Positions 44,465 to 52,792 of a stretch of 64,000 nucleotides of DNA are shown here, one piece after another. The position numbers and the translations under genes are program-made. This DNA comes from VRUE01 sp963747765 (lineage in GTDB: Bacteria > Actinomycetota > Thermoleophilia > Solirubrobacterales > 70-9): NCBI GenBank assembly GCA_963747765.1, contig CAVVGH010000009.1, positions 1 through 64,000 of the forward strand. Direction: 5' to 3'. The notes under the pieces were generated by a model. That model did not search any database and had not been told where the DNA came from. It worked only from the letters and a program-made list of their open reading frames with translations. Each line of letters begins with the position of its first letter. Position 1 is the stretch's first letter.

Positions 44465-46192
44465 GTGAATAAGAGCAGGATTGACCGGACCGGGCTAATC
44501 GAGAGGATCGACGAGCTTCTCGAGGCCCGCTACCGATCTGCGGGCCTCTTCAACCTCGATGATCCGCTGGACGAGACCGTATTTATTCTCCTGAGCCAGC
44601 AGACGCGCGAGGCCGTCTATCGCCGCGTTTTTGCCGACCTTAAGCGGCACTACCCGAGATGGACCGACGCTGCTTCGGCCCCTGTCCGAGACCTTCGGGC
44701 CGTGCTAAAGCCAGCCGGCTTCCAGCGACGGAAGGCCCGCCAACTCAAGGATCTGCTCTGCAGCGTGCAGGAGGCCAACCAGGAACGGGGCGCAGGTCCT
44801 GCTGCCAAGCCTCCTGCCGATCTCACGCTGAGCTTTCTTGCCTCGATGGACGATCGAGAAGCCGAGAGTTTTCTCACGAGCTTGCCCGGTATGGGTCCGA
44901 AGAGCGCGCGGTGCGTTCTTTCATACTCTCTTGACCGCCCAGCATTCGCGGTCGACACTCACGTTCACCGGATCTTCAAGCGCCTTGGTGCGGTGAAGTC
45001 AACCGGGCGGAAGTCAGATGACGATCCCTTTCAGGATGCGGTTCCCGAGAAGATGCGCAAGCGACTGCACATCAATCTCGTTCACCACGGTCGCGAAGTC
45101 TGCCGGTCTCAACATGAGCGATGCGGAGAGTGCGTCCTCGTGTCCTTTTGCCAGCGCGGTCGCAGTAAGGTCGCGCGAAAGGACTCCCGACCCACCGCCG
45201 TGGATCTCTTCGCTGGAGCCGGAGGACTTGGGTACGGGTTCCGCCAGGAGGGATATAGGGTCGCGCTCGCCATTGAGGCAAACCGCCACGCCGCCCAGAC
45301 TTACCGCCTAAACAACCCTGGGGTGCCGGTGATCGAGGCTCAGATCAATGATCGAACCAGTGCTGCGTCGCTCAAGCGGTACATGCCCGGCACTTCCAAG
45401 ATCAGCGTGCTACTTGCGGGGCCCCCCTGCCAGGGGTACTCGGCGGCGGGCTCTCGGCGGCCTGAAGACCCTCAGAACCAGCTCTTCGGCCACGTAGCCC
45501 GTCTCGCCCGGCAGCTGAAGGCTGAGCACGTCGTCCTCGAGAACGTGCCCGGCGTCCGCCGGGTCAACGGCCACAGCTTTCTCGATGCGATTCTCGCCTC
45601 GCTGAAGTCAGCAGGCTTCTCCGTCAGCGCGCACCTGCTTCGAGCCTACGACTTCGGCGTCCCGCAGCGCCGCGTCCGCTACTTCTTCCTTTGCCAGCGC
45701 GGGCTACGTTCGGATCCCATTCCAGCGCCCGCCGCGACCCATCAGCGTCACGGCGACCTCGACGCCCGCAATGCTTTGCCGGAGACGCCCGCCTTGATCG
45801 ATCTCCTCGGCGAGTTGCCGGTGCTGGGCCCAGGGGTGCATGCAGAGAGATGGGTGACCGCTGAGGGCAAGGAGCTGCTCAACATGTCGACCATGAAGCA
45901 CTCAGCCCGCGTTATCCAACGCATCTCCAACTTCGAGCCAGGCAAAGAACCGATCTCGTATCGGCGTCTTGGACTTACCGAGGCTCGAACCATCATTGCG
46001 GGGCACCGCGCTCTACCTGTGCACCCAACCGAGCACAGGACCATTTCGGTCCGGGAGGCAGCTGTCGTGCAGGGCTTCCCGCTCGATTACTTCTTCTGCG
46101 GCCCGCGGGCCGAGCAGCCCCTCCAAGTCGCGAATGCGGTGCCTCCGCCGCTGGCGGCAGCGGTCGCGACGCATCTCAGAAGTCAAGCGTAA
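44465..46192 (+). CDS. Endonuclease III-like DNA glycosylase fused to a C5-cytosine DNA methyltransferase
   Basis: 575 residues. Residues 1-~235 are an HhH-GPD glycosylase: helix-hairpin-helix SLPGMGPKSARCVL with Lys146 at the catalytic lysine position of Nth, VDTHVHRI with catalytic Asp164, and a four-cysteine iron-sulfur loop C213-X6-C220-X2-C223-X5-C229, the exact Nth/MutY spacing. Residues ~245-575 are a complete C5 methyltransferase: motif I DLFAGAGGLGYGF, motif IV GPPCQGYSAAG with catalytic Cys322, ENVPGV (359-364), QRRVRYFF (401-408) and motif X near the end (QVANAVPPPLA). It methylates host DNA as self-marking for the divergent DISARM-like operon. The glycosylase would remove damaged bases, perhaps T from deaminated methylcytosine. 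Confidence 0.9.
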   Translation: MNKSRIDRTGLIERIDELLEARYRSAGLFNLDDPLDETVFILLSQQTREAVYRRVFADLKRHYPRWTDAASAPVRDLRAVLKPAGFQRRKARQLKDLLCSVQEANQERGAGPAAKPPADLTLSFLASMDDREAESFLTSLPGMGPKSARCVLSYSLDRPAFAVDTHVHRIFKRLGAVKSTGRKSDDDPFQDAVPEKMRKRLHINLVHHGREVCRSQHERCGECVLVSFCQRGRSKVARKDSRPTAVDLFAGAGGLGYGFRQEGYRVALAIEANRHAAQTYRLNNPGVPVIEAQINDRTSAASLKRYMPGTSKISVLLAGPPCQGYSAAGSRRPEDPQNQLFGHVARLARQLKAEHVVLENVPGVRRVNGHSFLDAILASLKSAGFSVSAHLLRAYDFGVPQRRVRYFFLCQRGLRSDPIPAPAATHQRHGDLDARNALPETPALIDLLGELPVLGPGVHAERWVTAEGKELLNMSTMKHSARVIQRISNFEPGKEPISYRRLGLTEARTIIAGHRALPVHPTEHRTISVREAAVVQGFPLDYFFCGPRAEQPLQVANAVPPPLAAAVATHLRSQA

Positions 46193-46276
46193 CTCCGCTA
46201 GTGGCCTCGCCGCTCCCGGCATTGAGGTTCTACGCGATGCAGAATCACCGTGCGAGGGACAGCATGGGTAGGAGAA

Positions 46277-46597
46277 ATGGCCTCCAGGAACTCGAACATC
46301 CGTCGCCCCGCACCCCCTCGCCTCGGTTTGACCGTCGAAGAGGCCGCAGAAGCGGTGGGCATCAGCGAGTCGTCATTCAAGCGCCACGTCCAGCCGGATC
46401 TGCGAGTTGTTCGCCGTGGAAGTCTTCGGATCATCCCGGTGCCGGAGCTTGAAAAGTGGCTAGAAGGAAACGCCTCGTTGGCCGGAACGACTAGGGGGGC
46501 GTCTAGAATCGAGGCAGCGACAAAGCGCCCCCGCGCCGTTGCACCGGCCGGGGGCATGGCCCACGGAAAGGATCTCCATGAGCACCAGCAAGCGTAG
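46277..46597 (+). CDS. Excisionase-like helix-turn-helix protein
   Basis: 106 residues from the ATG at 46277 with GGAGA just upstream. The helix-turn-helix (LTVEEAAEAVGISESSFKRHV) followed by the wing-like DLRVVRRGSLRIIPVPELEKWL is the MerR-like/Xis DNA-binding fold found beside phage and island integrases. The tail is basic and unstructured. It overlaps the integrase start by 20 bases, so both are made together. The protein probably directs the integrase towards excision and may repress the operon. Confidence 0.8.
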   Translation: MASRNSNIRRPAPPRLGLTVEEAAEAVGISESSFKRHVQPDLRVVRRGSLRIIPVPELEKWLEGNASLAGTTRGASRIEAATKRPRAVAPAGGMAHGKDLHEHQQA

Positions 46598-47720
46598 TGC
46601 CGCCCTGCAAGGGATCGAAGTCCGAACGGACGCAAAAGGGCGGAAGCGATTCCGTGGCACTGCCCACGACAAGAGCGTTGGCAAGTACCTACGGGGGTCG
46701 TGGACCGGATCACTGGCCGAGGCTCGGTCCTGGCGGGTGGACGCGCAAGCCCGCCTACAGGCAGGCACCCTCTCAGCAGTCGCCGGCCCGACTCTCACCG
46801 AGGCGGCAACCGAGTTCATCGCCGGCATGAAGACGGGCACAGTTCGCCAGAGGGGCGGACACGTCTACAAGCCGAGCGCCATTCGAGGTTACGAGCGCGA
46901 CCTGAACAATCACGCCCTGCCCGAGCTTGGGTCTAAGCGGATCAACCGTCTACAGCGCCCCGAACTTCAACGCTGGGTTGACGGGCTGACGACGCCAGAG
47001 CGTTCCCCTGCGACGGTAAAGAACTTCGTTGCTGCCCTCCGGGCACTTATGTCATTCGGAGAATTGCGCGGCTGGGTCCAAGTCAACCCCTGCAAAGGTC
47101 TCCGGCTGCCAGCCGGTGAGGAAGCCCGCGACCGGATCGCCTCCCCCTCCGAGGCGGCGGCGCTGATCGTCGCCATGCGCCCAACCGATCAAGCCGCACT
47201 CGGCTTCGCCGTCTATGCAGGCCTGCGACTCGGCGAGTTGCTCGCGCTTGACGTGTCCGCCGTCGATCTTGAGGGTGGCTGGATTCACGTCCGCCGCAGC
47301 TGGGACCCAGGAGCGAAGGAATTTGTTCCGCCCAAGTCCCGCAAGCCTCGCAAGGTGCCGATCATCGACAGGCTCGCCACGCTCATCAGCAACCATTTCG
47401 TCTTGCTCGACCACCCGACCGAGGGCTTGATCTTCCCCAGCGCCAAGAAACCCGAATGGCCAACCGACCCGGCGATTCTGCGTCGCCGCGTTCACAAGAG
47501 TTGGAAGGACGCCGGACTCGAGCCGCTCGGTTTCCATGAGGGCCGGCACACCTACGCCAGCATCGGAATCGCAGCCGGACTAAACGCCAAGACCCTCAGC
47601 ACATATTTGGGCCACGCAACGATCACGATCACCCTCGACCGCTACGGCCACCTGATGCCGGGCAGCGAGGTTGAAGCGCGGGCCATGCTAAATGCATACC
47701 TAAACCGCCCCGATCCCTGA
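46578..47720 (+). CDS. Tyrosine recombinase / integrase
   Basis: 380 residues from the ATG at 46578 (GGAAAGGA upstream). An N-terminal arm-binding domain (RFRGTAHDKSVGKYLRGSW) and SAM-like core-binding domain (residues ~70-170) precede the catalytic domain. The Arg is in YAGLRLGEL, the HxxR in HEGRHTYASI, the late His in YLGHATITITLDRYGHL, and the nucleophile Tyr is in the same stretch. All key residues are present. It should integrate and excise the defence island. No tRNA gene or obvious attachment repeat is visible beside it. Confidence 0.92.
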   Translation: MSTSKRSAALQGIEVRTDAKGRKRFRGTAHDKSVGKYLRGSWTGSLAEARSWRVDAQARLQAGTLSAVAGPTLTEAATEFIAGMKTGTVRQRGGHVYKPSAIRGYERDLNNHALPELGSKRINRLQRPELQRWVDGLTTPERSPATVKNFVAALRALMSFGELRGWVQVNPCKGLRLPAGEEARDRIASPSEAAALIVAMRPTDQAALGFAVYAGLRLGELLALDVSAVDLEGGWIHVRRSWDPGAKEFVPPKSRKPRKVPIIDRLATLISNHFVLLDHPTEGLIFPSAKKPEWPTDPAILRRRVHKSWKDAGLEPLGFHEGRHTYASIGIAAGLNAKTLSTYLGHATITITLDRYGHLMPGSEVEARAMLNAYLNRPDP

Positions 47721-47767
47721 CGAACTGAGCCAGACGATCCGTCGGGGGCACCCGCAAAGCTTCCAGA

Positions 47768-49111
47768 ATGCCTGCGGCCAATTCCGGTTGGACCATACGT
47801 CTGCGCGAGCTGTTCGGGGCCGACTTGGCCGACTTGACGGAAGCGGACTTGCGAGCGCTCGTCGAGGGACAGGTCCGGGAGGATGACGATCTCGATTTCA
47901 AGAGGGAGCGCTACGGTGGCAGCGACGCCCAGAAGCGTGAGCTTGCAGCAGATATCGCCGCAATGGCCAACCATCGCGGCGGAGTGATCCTGGTCGGCAT
48001 CCGCGACGAAAACGACGCCGCCGCGGAGCTAACCCCGGTGGAACTCGCCGACGGGGAGGAGGGACGACTGCTTCAAATCGGTGCCGGAAACATCACGCCG
48101 CACACCCCATTCAACGTGCACGTTGTTCCGAGTGAGAACGACGGCAAGCGCGGGTATTACGCGTTGGTCGTGCCACCGAGCCCGCTGCGTCCACACGCCG
48201 TGCGCAAGGACAATGACCTGCGCTATCCGCGCCGTGACGGGTCTAGTACGCGATGGCTGGCCGAGGCAGAGATTGCCGACATGTACCGAAACCGGTTTCG
48301 CATGGCCGAGGATCAAATGTCGCGTATAGAGCCGATTCTCGAGGACGGCCTCGCGCAGATGGACCTGCATGACGACTCGGCCTACCTTGCAATCGCGCTT
48401 GTTCCCTCGACGCCTGGGTCAATGTCGATGGGGCTCGCTCGCATCCATCAGGTCGAGAAATGGGCACTCGACCCCGCTGGCACCTACGCCTGGCGGGGCT
48501 TCTTCGGCAGCCATCCGAACGGTCGAGCTGGCATCCGTCGCGTGAGGCTGGGGTCGCTCGTCAGCGAGAAAAAACCGAACTCGAACTATGCGGAGCTGCA
48601 TACAGACGGCGCAGGCTTTGCCTGTGAGCAGGTCGGCCGCTCGTCCCCAGGGCATGGCGAAAACTCATCCGCTATTCAGATCCCCAATATCGGGCTCTTG
48701 TGGGAGGTTGCACGATCCCTCCGAGTGCTCGGGCGACACGCCATCGAGAACACCGGGGCCTGGGGCGACGCGATTGTGGTCACTCGACTATTTGGCGCCG
48801 ACATGCAGTTGACCTATCCGGTCCACGGTGGAGTGCTTCATGAACCGTGGAACCACCAGCCGATAAGCGATCCAATCGTCACTCGCCATACGGTTCCGCT
48901 GGAGTCGCTGGCCGAATCAGACCAAAGCCTCCTTGCGACTACCCGGCTGGTCGCGACCGACCTTTTCAACGCGTTTGGCTCGCCGGAGGTTCAGCAAATT
49001 GACGAGCGCGGTGGTATTCGGATTCGCTACATCCCGAAAGGGGATCGACTCGCGGGGTTTGCCGAGGCGCATGGCGTTGAAGTGAGTGAGGAGAAGGTGC
49101 CTGGCTCGTAG
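47768..49111 (+). CDS. AlbA_2/Schlafen-like ATP-binding protein
   Basis: 447 residues. The AlbA_2 (Schlafen AAA_4) domain fills about residues 25-170: LVEGQVREDDDLDFKRERYGG, then RELAADIAAMANHRGGVILVGIRDE, LTPVEL and YYALVVPPSPLRPHAVRKDN. The C-terminal ~270 residues are unrecognised, with mixed strands (SMSMGLARIHQVEKWALDP, IENTGAWGDAIVVTRLFG). Proteins of this type occur in mobile islands and are suspected nucleic-acid-binding or defence factors. It lies 47 bases after the integrase in the same direction and was probably carried by the same island. Confidence 0.75.
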   Translation: MPAANSGWTIRLRELFGADLADLTEADLRALVEGQVREDDDLDFKRERYGGSDAQKRELAADIAAMANHRGGVILVGIRDENDAAAELTPVELADGEEGRLLQIGAGNITPHTPFNVHVVPSENDGKRGYYALVVPPSPLRPHAVRKDNDLRYPRRDGSSTRWLAEAEIADMYRNRFRMAEDQMSRIEPILEDGLAQMDLHDDSAYLAIALVPSTPGSMSMGLARIHQVEKWALDPAGTYAWRGFFGSHPNGRAGIRRVRLGSLVSEKKPNSNYAELHTDGAGFACEQVGRSSPGHGENSSAIQIPNIGLLWEVARSLRVLGRHAIENTGAWGDAIVVTRLFGADMQLTYPVHGGVLHEPWNHQPISDPIVTRHTVPLESLAESDQSLLATTRLVATDLFNAFGSPEVQQIDERGGIRIRYIPKGDRLAGFAEAHGVEVSEEKVPGS

Positions 49112-49171
49112 CCAGGCAAGAGCAGTCGGCATTGACGCTGGAAGGGTCCGACGGATGCCCTGTGCGGCTGA

Positions 49172-49423
49172 TCAGTCCGTCTTAAGCGAGAGCCACCAGT
49201 TACGAAGCGCTCCACCAACCAAATGCTCAAACACGTGGAGATACATCGGCAGTCGGTCGTGAGTCCACTGACCGCCCTTTCCGGAGACAGCGATCGCCGG
49301 AAAACACTCTGAAGGAATTTCCCCGCTGGGAGGCATCTCCGGCGGTTCACAAAGAGGCCATGGCCAGGCGATTCCCTTATGGAGGTCGCAAGACCGATGG
49401 TCATATATGACCCCGACTGCCTC
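49172..49423 (-). pseudogene. 3' fragment of a gene split by the IS at 49424-50921
   Basis: Minus-strand fragment encoding the last 81 residues of the interrupted protein (starting VGVIYDHRSCDLHKGI, ending LVGGALRNWWLSLKTD) with its native TGA. It joins in frame to the fragment at 50922-51888 after removing the IS and one GAGG target copy. The composition is normal for the region; function unknown. A start codon in the IS end could let this piece be translated alone, but nothing supports that. Confidence 0.85.
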
Positions 49424-50921
49424 CCTCGACTTTCGGGATCTCGGGCCGATTTGCAGGAGACCGGGCGCTGACCGCGACGGCGTGACCCACCGACACGCCG
49501 ACAAGAGTGGGGCGACCGACGGCGAACCCCTCAGGTGTCAACGCCAAGGAGGTCACCGCCGATGCCCGCTCTGCCATCTTCGCTCACCGCGATCCTGTCC
49601 CTGCTCCGCCCCGCCTTCACCGCGCCGACCTTCCAGGTCTTCGAGGCGCTCCTGGCGGGCTTCGTCTCCCGCGTCGGTGAGCACACGGTCACCGGCATGT
49701 GGCAGGCCGCCCGATTGGCCGGCAAGCTGCACCACAGCCGCGGCCACGACTTCTTCGCCCGCGCCGCCTGGTGCCCGGACCGCCTCGGCCTGCTCCTGCT
49801 CGACTTCCTGCTGGAGCGCTTCACCGACCCCGAGGCGCCGATCGCGCTCGCTGTCGACGGCTCGGTGTTCCGCCGCTCGGGCCCCAGGGTGCATGGGGCG
49901 AGCTGGCACCACGACTCATCCGCCGCCTCCGGCGGCCGCGGCTTTAAGTTCGGCAACTGCTTCGTCGTCGTCGGACTCGTGGTCAGGGTGCCGGCCCTCG
50001 GCGAGCGCGCCTGGTGTCTGCCGGTGCTGTTTCGGCTCTGGCTGCCGACCCCGAAGCCGACCGAGGAGCGCCCCGACCCAGAGCGCCGGCCCTCCCAGCA
50101 AGACCTCGCCGCAGGGCTCGTGGAGCTGATCGCAAAGCGCCATCCCAAGCGGCAGATCGACGTCGTCGGCGACTCGGCCTTCGCCTGCAGGGCGATGGCG
50201 CCTGGCGCGGACCGCGTCACGCTGACCTCGCGACTGCGATCCAACGCCGTGATCCACGGCCCCAAGCCGCCGCGGACCGGCCGCCGCGGACGGCCGCGGG
50301 TAAAGGGAGAGCGGCTCGGCACCCCGGCCGAGGTCGTCGCGCGGGCGAAGGCGAGCGAGTGGCGACGTCTCTCGGTCCCCGGCCGGAGCGAGGTCTGCGC
50401 GCTCGTCGTGGAGGGCCTTTGGCACTCGGTGCTCGGCCCCCGCCCGGTCAGGGTTGTGATCGTCCGCGAGCCCGCCGACACCGAGGGCTACCGGGTTGCG
50501 CTGATCACGACCGATGTCGAGGCGGGAGCGGCCGAGATCGTCGCCCGCTACGCCGATCGCTGGTCGATCGAGGTCGCCTTCCAAGACGCCAAGCAGACGG
50601 TCGGGGTGGGCGAGGCGCGCAACCGGGTCAAGGCGGCAGTCGAGCGCACCGTGCCCTTCGGCTTCATCTGTCAGAGCCTGGCGGTCACCTGGTACGCGCT
50701 TCACGCGGACCCCGCCGCAGATGTCGCCCGCCGTCGGCGGATCGCCCCCTGGTACCCCCAGAAGCGCGACCCCTCGATGCTCGACGTCCTCGCGGCGCTG
50801 CGCCGCGAGCTGATCCGGGCGGAATTTCGACAAGAAGCGGGGCGGGCGGCCTCATCGCGACAAATAACGGCCCGCCCATCGTCACGCCTGCGGGCGGCGG
50901 CGTAGGTCACGAAAGTCGAGG
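49424..50921 (+). mobile_element. IS701/IS4-type insertion sequence
   Basis: 1498 bp bounded by imperfect terminal inverted repeats. The left end CCTCGACTTTCGGGA (49424-49438) and the reverse complement of 50907-50921 match at 14 of 15 positions. A 4-bp direct repeat CCTC flanks the element (49420-49423 and 50922-50925). It carries one transposase gene filling nearly all of it. The 4-bp duplication and the transposase type fit the IS701/IS4 group. The target gene is restored exactly when the element is removed. Confidence 0.9.
49562..50905 (+). CDS. IS701/IS4-type DDE transposase
   Basis: 447 residues from the ATG at 49562, with AAGGAGG 9 bases before it. The DDE residues are visible: IALAVDGSVFRRSG (Asp99), VVGDSAFAC (~207) and RWSIEVAFQDAKQTVG (Glu ~340). 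The N-terminus (VGEHTVTGMWQAARLAGKLHHSRGHDFFARAAW) is characteristic of this transposase group. The C-terminus reaches to 2 bases from the right terminal repeat. It looks complete and therefore potentially active. Confidence 0.9.
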   Translation: MPALPSSLTAILSLLRPAFTAPTFQVFEALLAGFVSRVGEHTVTGMWQAARLAGKLHHSRGHDFFARAAWCPDRLGLLLLDFLLERFTDPEAPIALAVDGSVFRRSGPRVHGASWHHDSSAASGGRGFKFGNCFVVVGLVVRVPALGERAWCLPVLFRLWLPTPKPTEERPDPERRPSQQDLAAGLVELIAKRHPKRQIDVVGDSAFACRAMAPGADRVTLTSRLRSNAVIHGPKPPRTGRRGRPRVKGERLGTPAEVVARAKASEWRRLSVPGRSEVCALVVEGLWHSVLGPRPVRVVIVREPADTEGYRVALITTDVEAGAAEIVARYADRWSIEVAFQDAKQTVGVGEARNRVKAAVERTVPFGFICQSLAVTWYALHADPAADVARRRRIAPWYPQKRDPSMLDVLAALRRELIRAEFRQEAGRAASSRQITARPSSRLRAAA

Positions 50922-51888
50922 CCTCCTCAAGAGAATCCCAATCGATTTGCCATGCGGGATCAGGGCGGACTGCTGGCGGGCCGGGGTTGAAGGTCTTCAC
51001 GAACGACCAGACCTTTACCTCCTGCCAGAACAAACCCGAGACCTTCTCTGCGACGGCTTCCAGTATCTCCGTCGGACCCGCCTCAAGAATGCGATAAACG
51101 TCCCGCCTGTGTCGCTTGAGCTGGGCGACCGGATCGGGGTAGCGAATATCGTCGCGGCGATTCGAGGCGGCCTCCAAAGCCCCGACGAACTTAATCCAAG
51201 CGAGGCGGGGGTCAGAGTCCGCAAGCCACAGTCCGTCGCAATACTGTCGGGCGCTCCGCACGAGAGCGACGGCGTCCCCTGCTTCAAGCGTCGGATAGAT
51301 CGTTAGAAGCTCCTCCGCCGCCTTGAGGGAGGTGGAGTCGGCGATGGTCGCAATCATCGGTCGCCGATGCGGCAACTCAAGCTCGGGTCGTCGATGACGG
51401 TTTTCATCGGGCATGCCAATTGGGAGAGTCTCGATGGGTAGTCCCTGGCGAACCAGCCCGCCTGAGCGAAATCGTCTGCCAAGGGCAAGGCCCACGAGCG
51501 CCGCCATCTCATCCCCTACGTCGCCACCAAAGTAATCCTCGTCGTCATCTCGCGGCTCCCCTGGAGCGATAGGCGCATCAAAGAGGTGGTCCCAGCGCCG
51601 CAAAATCACCATGCGATGGGCACGGCCAAGGGTTGCCTGATTGATGCGCTCATTGATCAGGAACTCATAGGGACCAAGGCGCAAATCGACCCCCTCCAGC
51701 TTGGCGTCGGTATAGAGGGCGAACTCTTCCCAGATCGGGTGGATAACGATGTTCTCGGGATGCGCCGACTTTCGTCGGGGAATTCCCCGACGCTCCGCCT
51801 GCCAATTGACCCAGCCGTGTGGGCCTCGTAGAACCTCGACCTCTTTGGGAGTGCTCGCCTGGTCGCCCTCAAGAGCCATGGCCGTCAT
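50922..51888 (-). pseudogene. 5' fragment of an unknown gene disrupted by the IS
   Basis: 322 codons plus one base from the ATG at 51888 run into the IS end at 50921. Without the IS the frame continues through 49419-49172 to give 404 residues. The protein is unrecognised: WVNWQAERRGIPRR near the start, a basic segment, and a helical core (LVRSARQYCDGLWLADSDPRLAWIKFVGALEAA) that resembles HEPN- or ApeA-like helical domains. A defence function is plausible from context only. In the present state a read-through product with an IS-encoded tail would be made. Confidence 0.85.
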
Positions 51889-52009
51889 GATGCCGAACTC
51901 GACTCCTTGCCTACCGGGATCGGATCATTCGATCCGTGGGGATGCTCGTGGGGATGGGATGGGGATGAAACTGACCCTCTATGACCCCCTATGACCCCGC
52001 AAACCGTGC

Positions 52010-52339
52010 CTAGAAGCCAAGTGCGAACTTGGCGTCGTCGGTCATCATCTCGGGGGACCAGGGCGGATCGAAGATCATCTTCGGGTGGACGGCGTTGACC
52101 CCCGGGAGGTCACCGACGAACTCCTTCATCTGCTCTGAGACCTGCGGGCCGATCGGGCAGGCCGGAGTCGTCAGGGTGAACGTGACGTACACGTCCTTGC
52201 CCTCGATGTCGACGTCATAGACGAGCCCAAGGGAGACGAAGTCGAGCCCCAGCTCAGGGTCGATCACCTCCTCCAGCGCCTCCAGCACGTCGTCCTCGGT
52301 GATTGCGTCCGCCTGGGTTTCGATCTGGTTGTCTGCCAT
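52010..52339 (-). CDS. MIP18/DUF59-family iron-sulfur cluster assembly protein (SufT-like)
   Basis: 109 residues from the ATG at 52339. The DUF59 signature is complete: DVLEALEEVIDPELGLDFVSLGLVYDV, VYVTFTLTTPACPIG with the conserved Cys, and the C-terminal MIFDPPWSPEMMTDDAKFALGF. Such proteins help mature iron-sulfur proteins in the cytoplasm. A longer frame upstream is the reverse of the next gene and is not coding. This is chromosomal backbone and marks the right side of the accessory region. It is divergent from the gene at 52403. Confidence 0.88.
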   Translation of the reverse strand: MADNQIETQADAITEDDVLEALEEVIDPELGLDFVSLGLVYDVDIEGKDVYVTFTLTTPACPIGPQVSEQMKEFVGDLPGVNAVHPKMIFDPPWSPEMMTDDAKFALGF

Positions 52340-52402
52340 CGGCTCATGGTAGCCAGACCCTCCCCTCGGCCGCCAGGCGCACTCAAATAGTCTGCCGATG
52401 CG

Positions 52403-52792
52403 ATGAGCGCCCCCAACAACATTCAGCGGCGATCGATCGGGATCGTCTTCTCCGACGGTGGACTGCTGGCGCTCAGCGCGGTGCGGCCGCCGGCGTCGAA
52501 CGGACACGGCGACGAGGTCATCGCGGCGGTCCTCTGCGGCCCCGACGGCGCGCCGGTCGAGGTTTCCGAGACGCTGCTCTCCACCGAGTACGGGCCGGAC
52601 GGTGTGCAGCGGCGCGCCACGCTGGAGCTGTGGACCACCGCTGACGCTGAGCCACTGCGCGGCGCGGGAACGCTGATCAGCGCCAGCTCGGTGCGTCGCC
52701 CCGGGCTGAGGGCCGAGGTGGCCTTCTTCCGCTGGTCGCTTGAGGGGCGCGACGGGCTCGGCCATTACGAGTTGGTGCGGGACGATGCCTGA
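52403..52792 (+). CDS. Conserved-looking hypothetical protein
   Basis: 129 residues from the ATG at 52403. It is beta-rich and acidic (IGIVFSDGGLLALSAVRPPA, DEVIAAVLCGPDGAPVEV, RRATLELWTTADAEPLRGAGTL, EVAFFRWSLEGRDGLGHYELV), with no signal or membrane segment. Its end overlaps the start of the HAD hydrolase by 8 bases, so it is likely the first gene of a two-gene operon. No family was recognised. Confidence 0.65.
   Translation: MSAPNNIQRRSIGIVFSDGGLLALSAVRPPASNGHGDEVIAAVLCGPDGAPVEVSETLLSTEYGPDGVQRRATLELWTTADAEPLRGAGTLISASSVRRPGLRAEVAFFRWSLEGRDGLGHYELVRDDA

Noticed and set aside
44465..46192. Mig-type thymine-specific glycosylase
   Set aside because: The position that is Tyr in Mig is Lys146 here, matching endonuclease III; specificity for T:G is therefore only a suggestion.
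51960..52000. Short repeats of TATGACCCC near the accessory boundary as an attachment site
   Set aside because: The repeats are only about 10 bp and no matching copy was identified at the other end of the island.
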